From positions 682,001 through 746,000 of the forward strand of contig NC_008319.1 in assembly GCF_000014585.1 (NCBI RefSeq): a stretch of 64,000 nucleotides of DNA. The letters run 5' to 3'. Both the position numbers and the translations under genes were made by a program. A model generated the notes under the pieces. It was given only the letters and a program-made list of their open reading frames with translations, made no database searches and was not told the origin of the DNA. This DNA is from Synechococcus sp. CC9311 (GTDB lineage Bacteria; Cyanobacteriota; Cyanobacteriia; PCC-6307; Cyanobiaceae). Shown here in pieces: positions 18,993 through 29,426 of this stretch. Numbering within the stretch: the first letter of the stretch is position 1; the number at the start of each line of letters is the position of its first letter.

Positions 18993-20431
18993 GCGACGCC
19001 AATTTCGACTTCGATGTGATCGTCATTGGCGCCGGATATGGCGGCTTTGACGCAGCCAAACATGCAGCCGATCATGGCCTCAAGGTGGCGGTCCTTGAAT
19101 CCCGTGACATGGGAGGCACCTGCGTTAACCGTGGCTGTGTCCCCTCAAAAGCTCTGTTGGCTGCCAGTGGTCGCGTGCGTGAGCTGGCTGATGCTGAGCA
19201 TCTTGCAGGGTTTGGTATTCATGCGGCTCCAGTGCGTTTTGAGCGCAAGAAGATTGCTGATCATGCCAATCAACTGGTGGCCACGATTCGAGCCAATCTC
19301 ACCAAAACGTTGGAGCGGGCAGGGGTCACCATCCTTCGCGGTCAAGGTCGGCTTGAGGGGCCTCAACGGGTTGGGGTGCGTGAGGTCAGCGGAGTGGAAA
19401 GGGTCTTAACGGCACGGGATGTGATCTTGGCCACCGGCTCTGATCCCTTTGTCCCCCCGGGCATCGAAACGGATGGGCGCAGTGTGTTCACCAGTGATGA
19501 GGCGGTCAATCTGGAATGGCTGCCTCGTTGGATTGCGATTATTGGCAGTGGCTATATCGGACTGGAATTTGCGGATGTCTACACGGCTTTGGGCTGTGAA
19601 GTCACGATGATTGAGGCCTTGGATCGGGTGATGCCAACCTTTGATCCTGATATCGCCAAGATCGCAGCCCGCAAATTGATCGATGGTCGCGATATTGATG
19701 CGCGCTCTGGGGTTTTGGCCAAATCGATTCAACCAGGATCACCGGTGCAGATTGAGCTGGTTGATATGCAAACCAGAGAGCCAGTGGAGACTTTGGAAGT
19801 GGATGCGGTGCTCGTGGCGACAGGCCGTGTGCCAAGCAGCAAGCATCTCAATCTCGAGTCTGTGGGAGTGGAGACCAATCGCGGATTCATTCCAGTGGAC
19901 GACAGCATGCGCGTGTTGGTGAATGGTGCTCCACAGGCCAATCTCTGGGCTGTTGGCGACGTCACCGGCAAGTTGATGCTCGCTCACACGGCCGCGGCTC
20001 AGGGTTCGGTGGCTGTTGACAACATTCTTGGTCACCCCAGGCAAATCGATTACCGCAGTATTCCTGCCGCCACCTTTACGCATCCTGAGATCAGTTCTGT
20101 GGGCTTATCAGAAGCCGATGCCAAGCAGCTCGCAGGAGAGGAGGGTTTTGAGTTGGGAACGGTACGGAGCTATTTCAAAGCCAATTCCAAAGCGCTTGCT
20201 GAACTGGAAAGTGATGGCCTGATGAAGTTGTTGTTTAACAAAACCAGTGGGGAGGTTCTGGGGGCGCATATCTACGGGTTGCATGCCGCTGATCTGATTC
20301 AGGAGATTGCAAATGCGGTGTCCCGTCGTCAAAGCGTGACCCAACTTGCCAATGAGGTGCACACGCATCCAACCCTGAGTGAAGTGGTGGAAGTGGCGTA
20401 CAAGCAGGCGGCTTCAGCAGTGGGGGCCTGA
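18989..20431 (+). CDS. lpdA: Dihydrolipoyl dehydrogenase (E3)
   Basis: 480 residues. Flavoprotein that reoxidises lipoyl groups of pyruvate dehydrogenase and glycine cleavage. FAD site VIVIGAGYGGFDAAKHA, redox disulfide GGTCVNRGCVPSKALL, NAD site IIGSGYIGLEFADVY, and C-terminal catalytic HTHPTLSEVV are intact. Starts with GTG overlapping the upstream stop. Its partner pdhA is at 32.3 kb. Confidence 0.97.
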   Translation: MSDANFDFDVIVIGAGYGGFDAAKHAADHGLKVAVLESRDMGGTCVNRGCVPSKALLAASGRVRELADAEHLAGFGIHAAPVRFERKKIADHANQLVATIRANLTKTLERAGVTILRGQGRLEGPQRVGVREVSGVERVLTARDVILATGSDPFVPPGIETDGRSVFTSDEAVNLEWLPRWIAIIGSGYIGLEFADVYTALGCEVTMIEALDRVMPTFDPDIAKIAARKLIDGRDIDARSGVLAKSIQPGSPVQIELVDMQTREPVETLEVDAVLVATGRVPSSKHLNLESVGVETNRGFIPVDDSMRVLVNGAPQANLWAVGDVTGKLMLAHTAAAQGSVAVDNILGHPRQIDYRSIPAATFTHPEISSVGLSEADAKQLAGEEGFELGTVRSYFKANSKALAELESDGLMKLLFNKTSGEVLGAHIYGLHAADLIQEIANAVSRRQSVTQLANEVHTHPTLSEVVEVAYKQAASAVGA

Positions 20432-20434
20432 GTG

Positions 20435-21319
20435 ATGGAGATCCGCCGTCGTCCACCCAATCCCAAGGTGCAAGTTGCGCATTTGGAGTACGCGGTCCCT
20501 GATCAGGACAGCGAACCTCGCAATATTTTGGAAAAAATCGTCTGGGAAAAAGATCGAGAGATCGCGGTTGCTCGTGAGCGCATGCCATTGGAGCAGTTGC
20601 GCCGCAAGGTGGCCGATTTGCCCCCAGCCCGTGATTTTCTGGGCGCGTTAAGCGCTGCAGCGGTGAGGCCTGCCGTGATTGCTGAGGTGAAAAAAGCGAG
20701 TCCCAGCAAAGGTGTGATTCGAGAGGATTTCGATCCAGTCGCGATTGCCAAGGCTTATGCGTCCGGTGGGGCAAGCTGCCTTTCGGTGCTCACAGATAAA
20801 GCCTTTTTCCAGGGTGGTTTCAATGTGTTGATTGAGGTGCGCGAAGCCGTGGATCTCCCATTGCTTTGTAAGGACTTCATCCTCAGTCCCTATCAGCTCT
20901 ATCAGGCGCGAGCAGCTGGAGCCGATGCTGCGCTTTTGATTGCGGCGATCCTCACCGATCAAGACCTTGCCTATTTCGCCAAGGTGGCCGCAGCACTTGG
21001 CCTTACGGTTTTGGTGGAGGTGCATGACGCTGAAGAGCTGCAGCGGGTGTTGGCCCTGGGTGGTTTCCCTTTGATCGGAATCAACAATCGGGATCTCACC
21101 AGTTTTGAAACGGATTTGGCAACGACTGAAACGCTCACGGCCCAATTCGCAGAGCAGCTGTTGGAGCAGCAGATTCTTTTGGTGAGCGAATCGGGACTGT
21201 TCCATCGCGCTGATCTTGATCGTGTTCAAGCCGCTGGAGCACAGGCTGTTTTGGTGGGTGAAGCTCTGATGCGGCAAGCGGATGTGGAGGCAGCACTCCA
21301 ATCATTGATCCATGGTTGA
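20435..21319 (+). CDS. trpC: Indole-3-glycerol phosphate synthase
   Basis: 294 residues, TIM barrel of tryptophan synthesis. Seen: [62 protein letters not shown] and LVSESGLF. An N-terminal extension of ~30 residues precedes the usual ILEKIVWEK start. Follows lpdA by only 3 bp. Confidence 0.96.
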
Positions 21320-21415
21320 GAGGCAGGTTGAAACGCTTGGATCAGCACCAACAAGCCGTGAATCGGTGGGTTCCGATCTCTGTCCGGTAGAATTGCTGAA
21401 TCTGAGGATCGCGAC

Positions 21416-22084
21416 TTGCTGATCAGTGTTCTGACGGGCTTCGCGGCGGGTGCTGTGCACGTTGTTGGTGGTGCTGATCATCTTGTCGCGATGGCCCCCT
21501 TTTCTCTCAGGCGTCCATTGCAAGCCATGAAGTCAGGAATGGCTTGGGGCGGCGGCCATTCCCTAGGGGTGGTGTTGCTTGGCGTTGTTGCGATTTTTTT
21601 TAAAGACTTGATCCATGCTGAAAGCATGTCGGCATGGGCTGAATTTTTGGTGGGGGTGTCTTTGCTTGTGATTGGCGCTCTCGCCATTCGAACCGCATTT
21701 GGTTTGGAGTTGCATACCCATGACCATCACCACGATGGTTCGGCCTTGCATCGCCATCTCCATCTGCATCTTCGTGGTCAGAACAACCATCGCCGCCATG
21801 CGCATGCGGCATCTGGTCTTGGATTGCTCCATGGATTGGCGGGTGCCGGGCATTTGTTGGCCGTGATCCCAGCTCTCGCGTTGCCGGTCCATGGTGCCGT
21901 TCTTTATCTCGTTGCTTATTTGTGCGGATCGATGGGCGCCATGCTCGCTGTGGTGAGCACTCTCTCTTTGCTCACGATGCGAAGTAGCGCTCGTTTTCTT
22001 CCTGTTTTGGTGGGTTGCACTGGGGGGCTTTCAATCGTGACGGGAGCGATTTGGCTCCAGAAAACATCATCATTTTTGTTCTGA
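21416..22084 (+). CDS. Nickel permease-like membrane protein with His-rich loop (SodT/UreH-like)
   Basis: 222 residues, about six membrane spans. N-terminal HVVGGADHL resembles the metal-recognition motif of HupE/UreH/NiCoT permeases. Between spans, residues ~100-130 contain 12 histidines, a likely nickel-binding loop. Begins with TTG. It is convergent with sodX (15-bp overlap) and next to sodN, so nickel supply for superoxide dismutase is the likely job; this neighbour is called SodT in some marine cyanobacteria. Cobalt or efflux roles are not excluded. Confidence 0.8.
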   Translation: MLISVLTGFAAGAVHVVGGADHLVAMAPFSLRRPLQAMKSGMAWGGGHSLGVVLLGVVAIFFKDLIHAESMSAWAEFLVGVSLLVIGALAIRTAFGLELHTHDHHHDGSALHRHLHLHLRGQNNHRRHAHAASGLGLLHGLAGAGHLLAVIPALALPVHGAVLYLVAYLCGSMGAMLAVVSTLSLLTMRSSARFLPVLVGCTGGLSIVTGAIWLQKTSSFLF

Positions 22085-22372
22085 CGGCGTTGCGGCGAGT
22101 GCCACAACTTCTCCGATTAAGCACTTTCGAGAGATGATCCCCCATTGCCGGCTGTCTGTGCTGGCATCGGGGTAGTCACCAAGGATGGTGAGCTGATTGT
22201 CCGTTACAGCGCTCAGCCGTTTGATCACACGGCATGACGGCTGATGGGGGTGGATGCAAACGATGATGGCTCCGATGGGGGGGACCTCTGAATGTTGATT
22301 CAGAGGTCGCACGATGACGGGGTCTTTAGGTTTCAAGGTTGGCCACATCGAATACCCCTCCACTTGCATCAC
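22070..22372 (-). CDS. sodX: Nickel-type superoxide dismutase maturation protease
   Basis: About 100 residues, S26 signal-peptidase fold. Catalytic serine in EGYSMWPTL and the downstream lysine region CRVIKRLSAV followed by ILGDYPDASTDSR give the Ser-Lys dyad pattern. SodX removes the SodN leader so that His-1 can ligate nickel. Encoded just downstream of sodN behind a strong terminator. The start is GTG 22372 or ATG 22369; no clear ribosome site precedes it. Confidence 0.9.
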   Translation of the reverse strand: MMQVEGYSMWPTLKPKDPVIVRPLNQHSEVPPIGAIIVCIHPHQPSCRVIKRLSAVTDNQLTILGDYPDASTDSRQWGIISRKCLIGEVVALAATPSEQK

Positions 22373-22386
22373 CCGTCGCCGACCAC

Positions 22387-22422
22387 AAAAAAACAGCAGT
22401 AGGTCGAGGAGACCTACTGCTG
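22387..22422 (-). terminator. Strong intrinsic terminator between sodN and sodX
   Basis: On the minus strand a perfect 12-bp stem (CAGCAGTAGGTC / GACCTACTGCTG) with a 5-base loop is followed by seven T residues. It lies 43 bp past the sodN stop and ends only ~15 bp before the sodX start, so sodX needs read-through or a promoter within the terminator. Confidence 0.9.
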
Positions 22423-22464
22423 CAAGAGATGGTTGAGATCCTGATATAGAGCTCAGAACCTGAC

Positions 22465-22932
22465 TCAGGAAGCTGTGACCCAGGCGTCAGTGCGGCCTTT
22501 GGACTGCCAGAACATGCCGTGGATTTTCTCCACAGCGGCGAGAAGCTCTTCAGCTTTGCCTTGGTCGATGTGAACCTTGCAGGCGCTGCAAAGTTTCGCC
22601 GCTTTCCAGAATGTGTCGTGAAGATCGGGGAACGTCGCCAGGTGCTCGGGCTTGAAGTAGTCGGTCCAAAGGATCAAGAGTTCTTTCTTGGTCTTTTGGG
22701 CTTCATCTTCCTTGACCGCAACGAAGCGAGCAAAGGTGTTGAGAGCAGCGTGGTGGTCTCCGGCAGAAGCAGGCGCTTCCAAAGCCTTGAGCTTTTTGGT
22801 CATCGCGAGCACTGCTTCAGCGTGAACACGAGCTGAAGCAGGGTCATAAACACCGCAGGGTCCGTCGCAGTGGGCTTCAACGGTGGAAGCGGGCAAGGAG
22901 CGAACGATCGCTGATAGAGCCGTGCGAAGCAT
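22465..22932 (-). CDS. sodN: Nickel superoxide dismutase precursor
   Basis: 155 residues. A 20-residue leader ends ...STVEA, then mature His-1 begins the nickel hook HCDGPCGVY (His, two Cys, Pro, Gly, Tyr as required). The rest is the four-helix bundle. Disproportionates superoxide; the nickel form replaces iron/manganese enzymes in many marine picocyanobacteria. Followed by a strong terminator and then sodX, its maturation protease. Confidence 0.98.
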   Translation of the reverse strand: MLRTALSAIVRSLPASTVEAHCDGPCGVYDPASARVHAEAVLAMTKKLKALEAPASAGDHHAALNTFARFVAVKEDEAQKTKKELLILWTDYFKPEHLATFPDLHDTFWKAAKLCSACKVHIDQGKAEELLAAVEKIHGMFWQSKGRTDAWVTAS

Positions 22933-22990
22933 CGGGTTTTAAACAGAATTTCCGTTCGACAAGCCTACCTATGGATCACCTGCCTTTGGA

Positions 22991-23605
22991 TCACTTTTTG
23001 ATGTCTAGTAGTTCGACTTCAAAAATCAGGGTTGCGTTCGGAGGGATCACTCGGCCTGCACCACGCTGGCCGTAGCCCAGGTCAGGGGGAATCACCAACT
23101 TGCGCTTTCCGCCCACTTTCATCCCTTGTACGCCTTCATCCCAACCTTTGATCACCCGACCGGCTCCAAGCGGAAATTCAAACGGAGTGCCGCGGTCGTA
23201 GCTGGAATCAAATTGCTTGCCGTCTTCGAGGGTGCCGCGGTAGTTCACGACCACGTTCTGTCCCGAGCTCGCTTCATCACCAGTGCCGACAACCAGGTCG
23301 GTGATTTTCAGTCCACTCGCGGTGACTTGAGGCTTCTCTGCTTCAATCGGTCCGCCGAGCGCTGATGCATCAGCCAGCTTGGTATCGGGAGCCATCGCAA
23401 ACAAGGAGGGGTTGGGGTTGTCGGGGTCGAGTTCCATGGGATTGGCCACGGCCTGAACGACAGCCGATTGGGCCTTCATCTCAGTGTTGCTGGCCATGGT
23501 GGATGGTGTTGCTGCGATCACCGTGGAAGGCGATACCAGTTGGCTGATGAACGCCACCATCAGACAGGACGCAAAGACAGCGGTGCTGATCAAAATCTCG
23601 CGCAC
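22991..23605 (-). CDS. FKBP-type peptidyl-prolyl isomerase, exported
   Basis: About 204 residues: N-terminal hydrophobic signal/anchor (ILISTAVFASCLMVAFISQLV), a ~60-residue linker, then a complete FKBP domain (VVNYRGTLEDGKQFDSSYDRGTPFEFPLGAGRVIKGWDEG split here by my reading into YRGTLEDGKQFDSSYDRG and VIKGWDEGVQGMKVGGKR; IPPDLGYGQRG; IPPNATLIFEVELL). Acts on prolines in the periplasm or lumen. GTG 23605 or TTG 23629 could start it; the open frame further upstream overlaps the next gene. Confidence 0.88.
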   Translation of the reverse strand: MREILISTAVFASCLMVAFISQLVSPSTVIAATPSTMASNTEMKAQSAVVQAVANPMELDPDNPNPSLFAMAPDTKLADASALGGPIEAEKPQVTASGLKITDLVVGTGDEASSGQNVVVNYRGTLEDGKQFDSSYDRGTPFEFPLGAGRVIKGWDEGVQGMKVGGKRKLVIPPDLGYGQRGAGRVIPPNATLIFEVELLDIKK

Positions 23606-23639
23606 AGAATTTTGCTCGATTGAATCCAAGTCTTGCAGT

Positions 23640-23975
23640 TCATTCCTCTCGCTCCTTTTGGCGTAACTGCTGCTCAAGGCGATCGATTCTCCCCCGAAGC
23701 TCATCCACTTCTCGCTGACTTGCCAGACCGAGGTCTTGAAGGATGTTGTCGCGGTTGCGTTCGAGGTTGCGGCCCATCTGCTGCTCGAGTTCTGGAGTTT
23801 CGCCGCGCAATGCTTTCAGCACATCTTCAACTAGGGCGGAAGCATGGGTTGAATCAAGGCGGCCGCTGCTCACCCATTCCTGGGTGACATAACGAAGCCG
23901 ATCGGCAACAAGGGTGGTGGTGCCGAGTCCACGAAGAAGTAGCTGCTGCAGGGGATTAGCGGTATCCATAGCCAT
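23640..23975 (-). CDS. Phasin-like coiled-coil protein
   Basis: About 111 residues from MAMDTANPLQQLL. Mostly helical, ending in a heptad-like coiled coil (REVDELRGRIDRLEQQLRQKE), which resembles phasin-family / polyhydroxyalkanoate regulator proteins common in cyanobacteria. No polyester synthase is in the window, so the function may be a general scaffold. Divergent from lnt. Confidence 0.7.
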   Translation of the reverse strand: MAMDTANPLQQLLLRGLGTTTLVADRLRYVTQEWVSSGRLDSTHASALVEDVLKALRGETPELEQQMGRNLERNRDNILQDLGLASQREVDELRGRIDRLEQQLRQKEREE

Positions 23976-24021
23976 ACGGGTGAGTCTCGATACAGGATGG
24001 CTTGATCTCCCGGCACTGACC

Positions 24022-25539
24022 ATGGGCAATGACCGATCCCTGGTTCTGCTGCAGGGGCTGGTGGGAGGACTGCTTGCAGGCGTTGCCCTGACAGTGTCGG
24101 GGCCTTGGTGGATGGTGCCGGCCCTGGCGCTGCTCTGGGCTGCGTCCTCCAGTTCTCTCGCCTCTGCGCTCTGGGGTGGCGTGGCCGTTCTGTTGAGCCA
24201 TCGCTGGTTGCTGGCCTTGCATCCCCTGATGTGGATCGGTGTTCCCGCTGGGCTCAGCCTTCCCGTGGCTGCTGGGATCTGGTTGGCCTGTGCACTGTTG
24301 GCTGCCCTACTGCTGGCCTGTTGGAGTGGTCTTGTGAACCGCCTTCCCTTGCGGGGGAGCTTGCCCCATGCCGTGCTGGCCGCGGCTGTATGGGGATTGG
24401 TGGAAGTGGCGCTATCCCAAAGCCCTGTGTTTTGGATCGGTGTTGGTGGCAGCTTGCTTCCGGCCGACCCCCCTTTGGCTGCGCTGAGTCGCTGGATCGG
24501 TGAGGGCGGACTTGCCGCTCTGCAACTGCTGCTCGGCTGGTGGCTTTGGCGCTTGCTGACGCTGTCCCGGCGTGAGTCGGGTTGGTCCGGACTGCTGGCC
24601 GGCGGCCTGTTGAGCCTTGTTGTTCTTCATGGGGTAGGGGCCAAGCTGCTCGAGAAGCCAGTCACGATGGCTGCCCAATCCGATCGAGCGGGATACAGCG
24701 TTGGCCTCTGGCAACCAGCGATACCCACCCGCGAAAAATTTTCTGCGCAGCGCCAACGGGACCTGCCCTTACGGCTTCAAGCTGCGCTTCAAGAGGCTGA
24801 AGCTGCTGATGCGGACTGGCTGATGGCACCTGAAGGCACGTTGTCGTTCCATGATTCCCTCATCGCTCCGGCTCCGATTCCATTGATGAGTGGAGGGTTT
24901 CGCTGGTCGAGGGGACGTCAGCACAGCGCCATGGTTTTGGTGGAGGCTGGTGGCACCACTCCGGTGGCCTCGATTGATAAGCATCGATTGGTTCCGTTAG
25001 GGGAATGGGTTCCGGCCTTGCCAGGTCTCAGTGGCCTCTCTGCCATTGGAGGCCTGGAGGCGGGAGAGCCATCCCGGCTTTGGCGCTGGGGTGGTCCACC
25101 TGCTTCTGTGGCCATCTGTTACGAGATCAGTAATGGAGCGGCGTTGGCTCGCGCCGTGGCTGAGGGGGCGGAGTGGATCCTTGCTGCGGCCAACCTTGAC
25201 CCCTATCCCCGCCTCCTTCAGATGCAGTATTTGGCTTTGGCCCAGCTGCGCAGTTTGGAAACGGCCAGACCGCTTTTATCAACGGCGAATACGGGTCCAA
25301 CGGCCATGATCCGAGCCGATGGCCAGATCGCAGATCGCTTGGCGTCGTTCGATCCAGGCCTTTTGGTGGTGCCGTTTCAACCCCGCACTGGTTTGACTGG
25401 GTATGTGCGCTGGGGAGAGTTGCCCCTGCTGTTGCTGATCGGAGCCTCGTCGCTGGTGTTGATCAGACCGGCGAGTCGATTAGGCCCCCGCCCAGCACGA
25501 CCTCGCCGTCGTACAACACAGCCCCCTGACCAGGCGTGA
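24022..25539 (+). CDS. lnt: Apolipoprotein N-acyltransferase
   Basis: About 505 residues. N-terminal half has six to seven membrane spans; C-terminal nitrilase-like domain carries the Glu-Lys-Cys triad in [22 protein letters not shown] and [10 protein letters not shown]. Adds the third acyl chain to lipoproteins on the membrane outer face. ATG 24022 is chosen because the first span follows directly. Overlaps convergent mnmA by 77 bp. Confidence 0.94.
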   Translation: MGNDRSLVLLQGLVGGLLAGVALTVSGPWWMVPALALLWAASSSSLASALWGGVAVLLSHRWLLALHPLMWIGVPAGLSLPVAAGIWLACALLAALLLACWSGLVNRLPLRGSLPHAVLAAAVWGLVEVALSQSPVFWIGVGGSLLPADPPLAALSRWIGEGGLAALQLLLGWWLWRLLTLSRRESGWSGLLAGGLLSLVVLHGVGAKLLEKPVTMAAQSDRAGYSVGLWQPAIPTREKFSAQRQRDLPLRLQAALQEAEAADADWLMAPEGTLSFHDSLIAPAPIPLMSGGFRWSRGRQHSAMVLVEAGGTTPVASIDKHRLVPLGEWVPALPGLSGLSAIGGLEAGEPSRLWRWGGPPASVAICYEISNGAALARAVAEGAEWILAAANLDPYPRLLQMQYLALAQLRSLETARPLLSTANTGPTAMIRADGQIADRLASFDPGLLVVPFQPRTGLTGYVRWGELPLLLLIGASSLVLIRPASRLGPRPARPRRRTTQPPDQA

Positions 25540-26638
25540 TCGAGAACTGAGGCTCTTGGAAGGTGAGTTTGCAGCGATGAGGGCGCTCTTTGGCCCGATC
25601 GTTAGCAGTGGCTTCGATGCAGATGAGATGGGCTCGAACGGGTTCGCTGCGGTAGCGCACTTGCACCTCCACCTCCATGGGTGAATCGAGTGGGGGCGGC
25701 GCGATTGAGACCCAGTTCATAGCGCCAACCTCGCAGCCAGTCCGACCAGCTTCTGCCCTCGTGGCGACCACCACCTGATTCATGGCGGCATCGAGTTTCA
25801 CCACATGGAGTGGTTCACTCCAGGCAATTCCCAAGCCTTTACGTTGACCGATGGTGAAGTGTTCGATTCCGTCGTGCTGCCCGACCACCGTTCCGTCTTG
25901 CAGCACGATTTCACCGTCCCGTGGGGGAATGTAGGCATCGAGGAAAGCGCGCATCGAGCCGTGGTGATCGGCGAGGCAGAGGTCCTGGCTTTCTGGCTTG
26001 TCGGCAGTCCGTAATCCGTGGCGCCCGGCCTCAAGACGGGTGTCGGCCTTGGTGAGTTCGCCGAGTGGGAACACCACGCGCGCCAAAACTTCCTGGGGGA
26101 GGTCATAGAGGAAGTAACTCTGGTCTTTGCGGCGATCCAAACCTCGCAACAGCTTCCAGCGACCGTCTTCCCGGTCAAGACGGATGCGGGCGTAATGGCC
26201 TGTAGCAATCCTGGGGAGATTGCGTTCTTGTTCGGCCCAGGCGAGCATCGGCCCGAATTTCACCGAACGGTTGCACTTGGAACATGGCAGGGGTGTGATG
26301 CCAGCTCTGTAGCCATCAACTAAGCCTTGAACGATCTCGCGAACGAAGGTGTCTCTTGAATCCACCACGTGGTGGGGAACCCCGAGCTGTTGACAGATTC
26401 CGGCAGCATCCACCAGGCCCTCGGCGCAGCACGCTCCCTTTCCGCTCATCAGCCAGAGAGTGAGGCCCTCCACCTCCCAGCCGGCTTCCACCATCAATGC
26501 TGCGGTCAGCGAGCTGTCGACCCCGCCTGAAAGCCCTACTGCCACACGATGCTCGCCAGGCCATTGGCGCAATCGCTCCAGGGCCTCGGCACCTGCTTGA
26601 GTTGCTGTAGAGGTGGTCATCTTGGCCTCTGCCGACAT
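25463..26638 (-). CDS. mnmA: tRNA-specific 2-thiouridylase
   Basis: About 391 residues. PP-loop ATPase motif [12 protein letters not shown]; catalytic cysteines in PLPCSKCN and [13 protein letters not shown]-terminal thiouridylase domain with [10 protein letters not shown]. Adds the 2-thio group to U34 of Lys/Glu/Gln tRNAs. A second ATG lies six codons in (26620). Confidence 0.96.
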   Translation of the reverse strand: MSAEAKMTTSTATQAGAEALERLRQWPGEHRVAVGLSGGVDSSLTAALMVEAGWEVEGLTLWLMSGKGACCAEGLVDAAGICQQLGVPHHVVDSRDTFVREIVQGLVDGYRAGITPLPCSKCNRSVKFGPMLAWAEQERNLPRIATGHYARIRLDREDGRWKLLRGLDRRKDQSYFLYDLPQEVLARVVFPLGELTKADTRLEAGRHGLRTADKPESQDLCLADHHGSMRAFLDAYIPPRDGEIVLQDGTVVGQHDGIEHFTIGQRKGLGIAWSEPLHVVKLDAAMNQVVVATRAEAGRTGCEVGAMNWVSIAPPPLDSPMEVEVQVRYRSEPVRAHLICIEATANDRAKERPHRCKLTFQEPQFSITPGQGAVLYDGEVVLGGGLIDSPV

Positions 26639-26688
26639 GGGCGGGCATCGCTGTCTAACTCCATAGTGAGGGCCCGGGTGTTTTTGGC

Positions 26689-28242
26689 TTGGTCTGGCCT
26701 CCTCTTGATACGGAGCACTGGCTCGTCAGTGCAGAGCAAATGCTGGCTCTGGAGCAGGAATGGCTGGGGAGTGGTTTGCCTGTTGCCGCTTTGATGGAGG
26801 CCGTCGGCCAGGCGATGGCTGATTGGTGTCTTCAGCGCCGGAAGCGGCTGGAGCAGGGCGTGTTGGTGTTAGTGGGACCGGGCCATAACGGTGGTGATGG
26901 GTTGGTGCTGGCAAGACGGCTGATGCATGCCGGAGTGGAGGTGAGGCTGTGGGCCCCTCTGCCGCTCCGGCAAACGCTTACCCAAGAGCATTGGCGTCAT
27001 CTGGAGTGGCTTGGTGCAACTGTTCTGGAGACGCAGCCGGATCCGAGGGATTCAGCTCTGTGGGTGGAGGCACTGTTTGGATTGGGACAACATCGTCCTC
27101 TCCCTGAGGGTTTGGTGCTGTTGTTTGAAGAACGCGAGCGTGTTCAGCCCGGTCGGTTGATCAGTTTGGATGTCCCTGCGGGGATGCATTCCAATCACGG
27201 CCGGATGCAGGCCGGCGGTGGGGCGGTGGCCTCCGACACGTTGTGTGTGGGCCTGGTGAAACGCGGGTTGGTTCAGGACGCAGCTCTAGCCAATGTGGGA
27301 TGTGTGCATCGCTTAGACCCTGGCGTTCCGCAACTGTTGATTGATCGACGGAAGTCATCGGCTGTGCTGCGGGTGATGGCAAAAGATCTGGCGACCCTGC
27401 CGGTTCCCCAAGATGCGCCAACTGCGATGAAATATCAGCGAGGCCGCGTCTTGGTGCTTGCAGGTAGCGATCGCTATCGCGGCGCAGCAGTCCTGGCGGC
27501 GAATGGGGTGATGGCGAGCGGGGTGGGAAGTTTCAACGCTGCGTTGCCAGAAGCCGTGGCTGAGCTCATCTGGCAGTGGATTCCTGAGTTGGTGGTGTCG
27601 GCCGCGTTACCAGCAACGGCTTCGAGAGGGTTGGCTTGGGGGCCATGGCTGGCGCTCGCAGATCTATCCCGTTTTGATGCGTTGTTGCTAGGCCCTGGTA
27701 TTGGAGCGCTGGAAGCGCAGTGGGATGCCTGGGCAGAACCCTTGGTGTCGTTTCAAGGGCTACTCGTGCTGGATGCGGATGGGCTCAACGCCTTGGCCGC
27801 CTCAAAGCAAGGCTGGCGCTGGCTTTGCCGGCGTGAGTTCCCAACCTGGATCACCCCGCATCGCAGTGAATTCGCAAGGCTTTTCCCTGATTCCAGTGGT
27901 AAGGAACCGCTGGAGAGTGCGCAATGGGCAGCAGCAGAGAGCGGAGCGGTTGTGCTCCTGAAGGGTGCTCACTCCTTGATTGCCGATCCGAATGGTGTGG
28001 TCCATCAACTTGTTGATACGTCTGTGCAGGCGGCTCGCACGGGCCTGGGAGATCTGTTGGCTGGATTTGCCGTTGGCTGGGGGGCGCGTTGCCTGGCTTG
28101 TGGAGAGGAGCCGCAGGGAACAGCTCTTGCGGCCGCGGCTTTGTTGCATGCCGAGGCGGCAAGAACTAGTGAAGATGCCAGTAGTGCTAGGGAGATTGCC
28201 AAAACCCTTGCTGAGCTCACCCGTCGGATTTGCGGGAATTAA
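26689..28242 (+). CDS. nnr: Bifunctional NAD(P)HX epimerase/dehydratase
   Basis: 517 residues. N-terminal YjeF epimerase domain ([17 protein letters not shown]) fused to a ribokinase-like dehydratase domain ([55 protein letters not shown]). Repairs hydrated NADH and NADPH. The catalytic-loop sequence GLGDLLAG differs slightly from the usual GTGDVLAG. Confidence 0.93.
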   Translation: MVWPPLDTEHWLVSAEQMLALEQEWLGSGLPVAALMEAVGQAMADWCLQRRKRLEQGVLVLVGPGHNGGDGLVLARRLMHAGVEVRLWAPLPLRQTLTQEHWRHLEWLGATVLETQPDPRDSALWVEALFGLGQHRPLPEGLVLLFEERERVQPGRLISLDVPAGMHSNHGRMQAGGGAVASDTLCVGLVKRGLVQDAALANVGCVHRLDPGVPQLLIDRRKSSAVLRVMAKDLATLPVPQDAPTAMKYQRGRVLVLAGSDRYRGAAVLAANGVMASGVGSFNAALPEAVAELIWQWIPELVVSAALPATASRGLAWGPWLALADLSRFDALLLGPGIGALEAQWDAWAEPLVSFQGLLVLDADGLNALAASKQGWRWLCRREFPTWITPHRSEFARLFPDSSGKEPLESAQWAAAESGAVVLLKGAHSLIADPNGVVHQLVDTSVQAARTGLGDLLAGFAVGWGARCLACGEEPQGTALAAAALLHAEAARTSEDASSAREIAKTLAELTRRICGN

Positions 28243-28394
28243 CTATTAAAAAGTTGAAGAAGTTTTAAAATGCACACAATTCAAAACGCACAAATGTGTC
28301 GTTTTCCTTTCACGAATCTGAAGGGTTGCTGAAAACATTTGGGTTTATCGTTTTTTCATAGGAAAGTCTCTCAACGACCTAGAGACGAGTTGCC

Positions 28395-29336
28395 ATGGTT
28401 TCCTCAACAGCTCGGACCTCCGAGACTCAGAGACGCAGAAGCAGTGATCCGATTAGTTGGTATTTGGCGACGATTGGCCGAATACCACTGCTGACTGCTG
28501 CTGAAGAAATCGAGCTTGGCAATCAGGTCCAGAAGTTCATGGAGCTGACGCAGGATGGATCGGTCTCTCCTGACAGTGAGGAGTTCAGCTCCAAAGATCG
28601 CCGCATGATTCGCGTTGGCCAGCGAGCCAAGCAACGGATGATGAAAGCCAACCTTCGCCTTGTGGTGAGTGTCGCGAAAAAATATCAAGGCAAAGGCCTT
28701 GAGCTTCTCGATCTCATTCAAGAGGGTTCCCTTGGCTTGGAACGCGCCGTTGAGAAGTTTGATCCAACTCGCGGATACAAGTTTTCGACTTACGCCTTCT
28801 GGTGGATTCGTCAGAGCATGACCCGGGCAATTGCTTGTCAGTCACGCACCATTCGTCTGCCGGTGCACTTGAGCGAGCGTCTCACCACCATCCGCAAGGT
28901 GAGTCTGGATCTTGCACACAAGCTCGGTGCGATGCCCAGCCGTCTCGAGATTTCTGAAGCACTGGACATGCCTGTTGAGGAGCTCGATTCCTTGCTGCGC
29001 CAAGCTCTCACGACTAGCAGCCTTGATGCTCCTGTGAATGGAGAGGATGGACGTAGTTTCCTCGGCGATTTGATTGCCGATTCCTCAGCAGAGGAGCCTC
29101 TCGACAAGGTCGAGCAGCGCATTCACCACGAACAACTTGGTCGCTGGTTAAGTCATCTCAGTGAGCAGGAGCAACACGTGCTCACTCTGAGGTTTGGTCT
29201 CAATGGCAACGAGCGCCACACCCTTGCTCAAATTGGTCGTTTGCTCGATGTCTCGCGTGAACGCGTACGCCAGGTGGAATTGAAGTCGCTGCGCAAGCTG
29301 CGCAATCTCACTCGTCGGATGTCTCCAACGTTCTGA
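28395..29336 (+). CDS. Group 2 RNA polymerase sigma factor (RpoD-like)
   Basis: 313 residues: region 1.2 (DPISWYLATIGRIPLLTA), region 2 (ANLRLVVSVAKKYQGKGLELLDLIQEGSLGLERAVEKFD split as LVVSVAKKY and LLDLIQEGSLG, then YKFSTYAFWWIRQSMTRAIA), region 3, and region 4 with ERVRQVELKSLRKLR. No long region 1.1, so it is an alternative, non-essential type. A 150-bp AT-rich upstream region probably carries its promoter; a hairpin lies 90 bp downstream. Confidence 0.93.
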   Translation: MVSSTARTSETQRRRSSDPISWYLATIGRIPLLTAAEEIELGNQVQKFMELTQDGSVSPDSEEFSSKDRRMIRVGQRAKQRMMKANLRLVVSVAKKYQGKGLELLDLIQEGSLGLERAVEKFDPTRGYKFSTYAFWWIRQSMTRAIACQSRTIRLPVHLSERLTTIRKVSLDLAHKLGAMPSRLEISEALDMPVEELDSLLRQALTTSSLDAPVNGEDGRSFLGDLIADSSAEEPLDKVEQRIHHEQLGRWLSHLSEQEQHVLTLRFGLNGNERHTLAQIGRLLDVSRERVRQVELKSLRKLRNLTRRMSPTF

Positions 29337-29426
29337 TTGATCGATGAGTCCGCGGCTGGGTTCAAGCATCAGTCGAGGCAATCTTTTTCGTCCTTCACGA
29401 GTTCTTTGGGGTCCCCCCGCTCTCTA

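Noticed and set aside
20648-21301. 217-residue minus ORF inside trpC
   Set aside because: Antisense shadow; TrpC motifs are unbroken on the plus strand.
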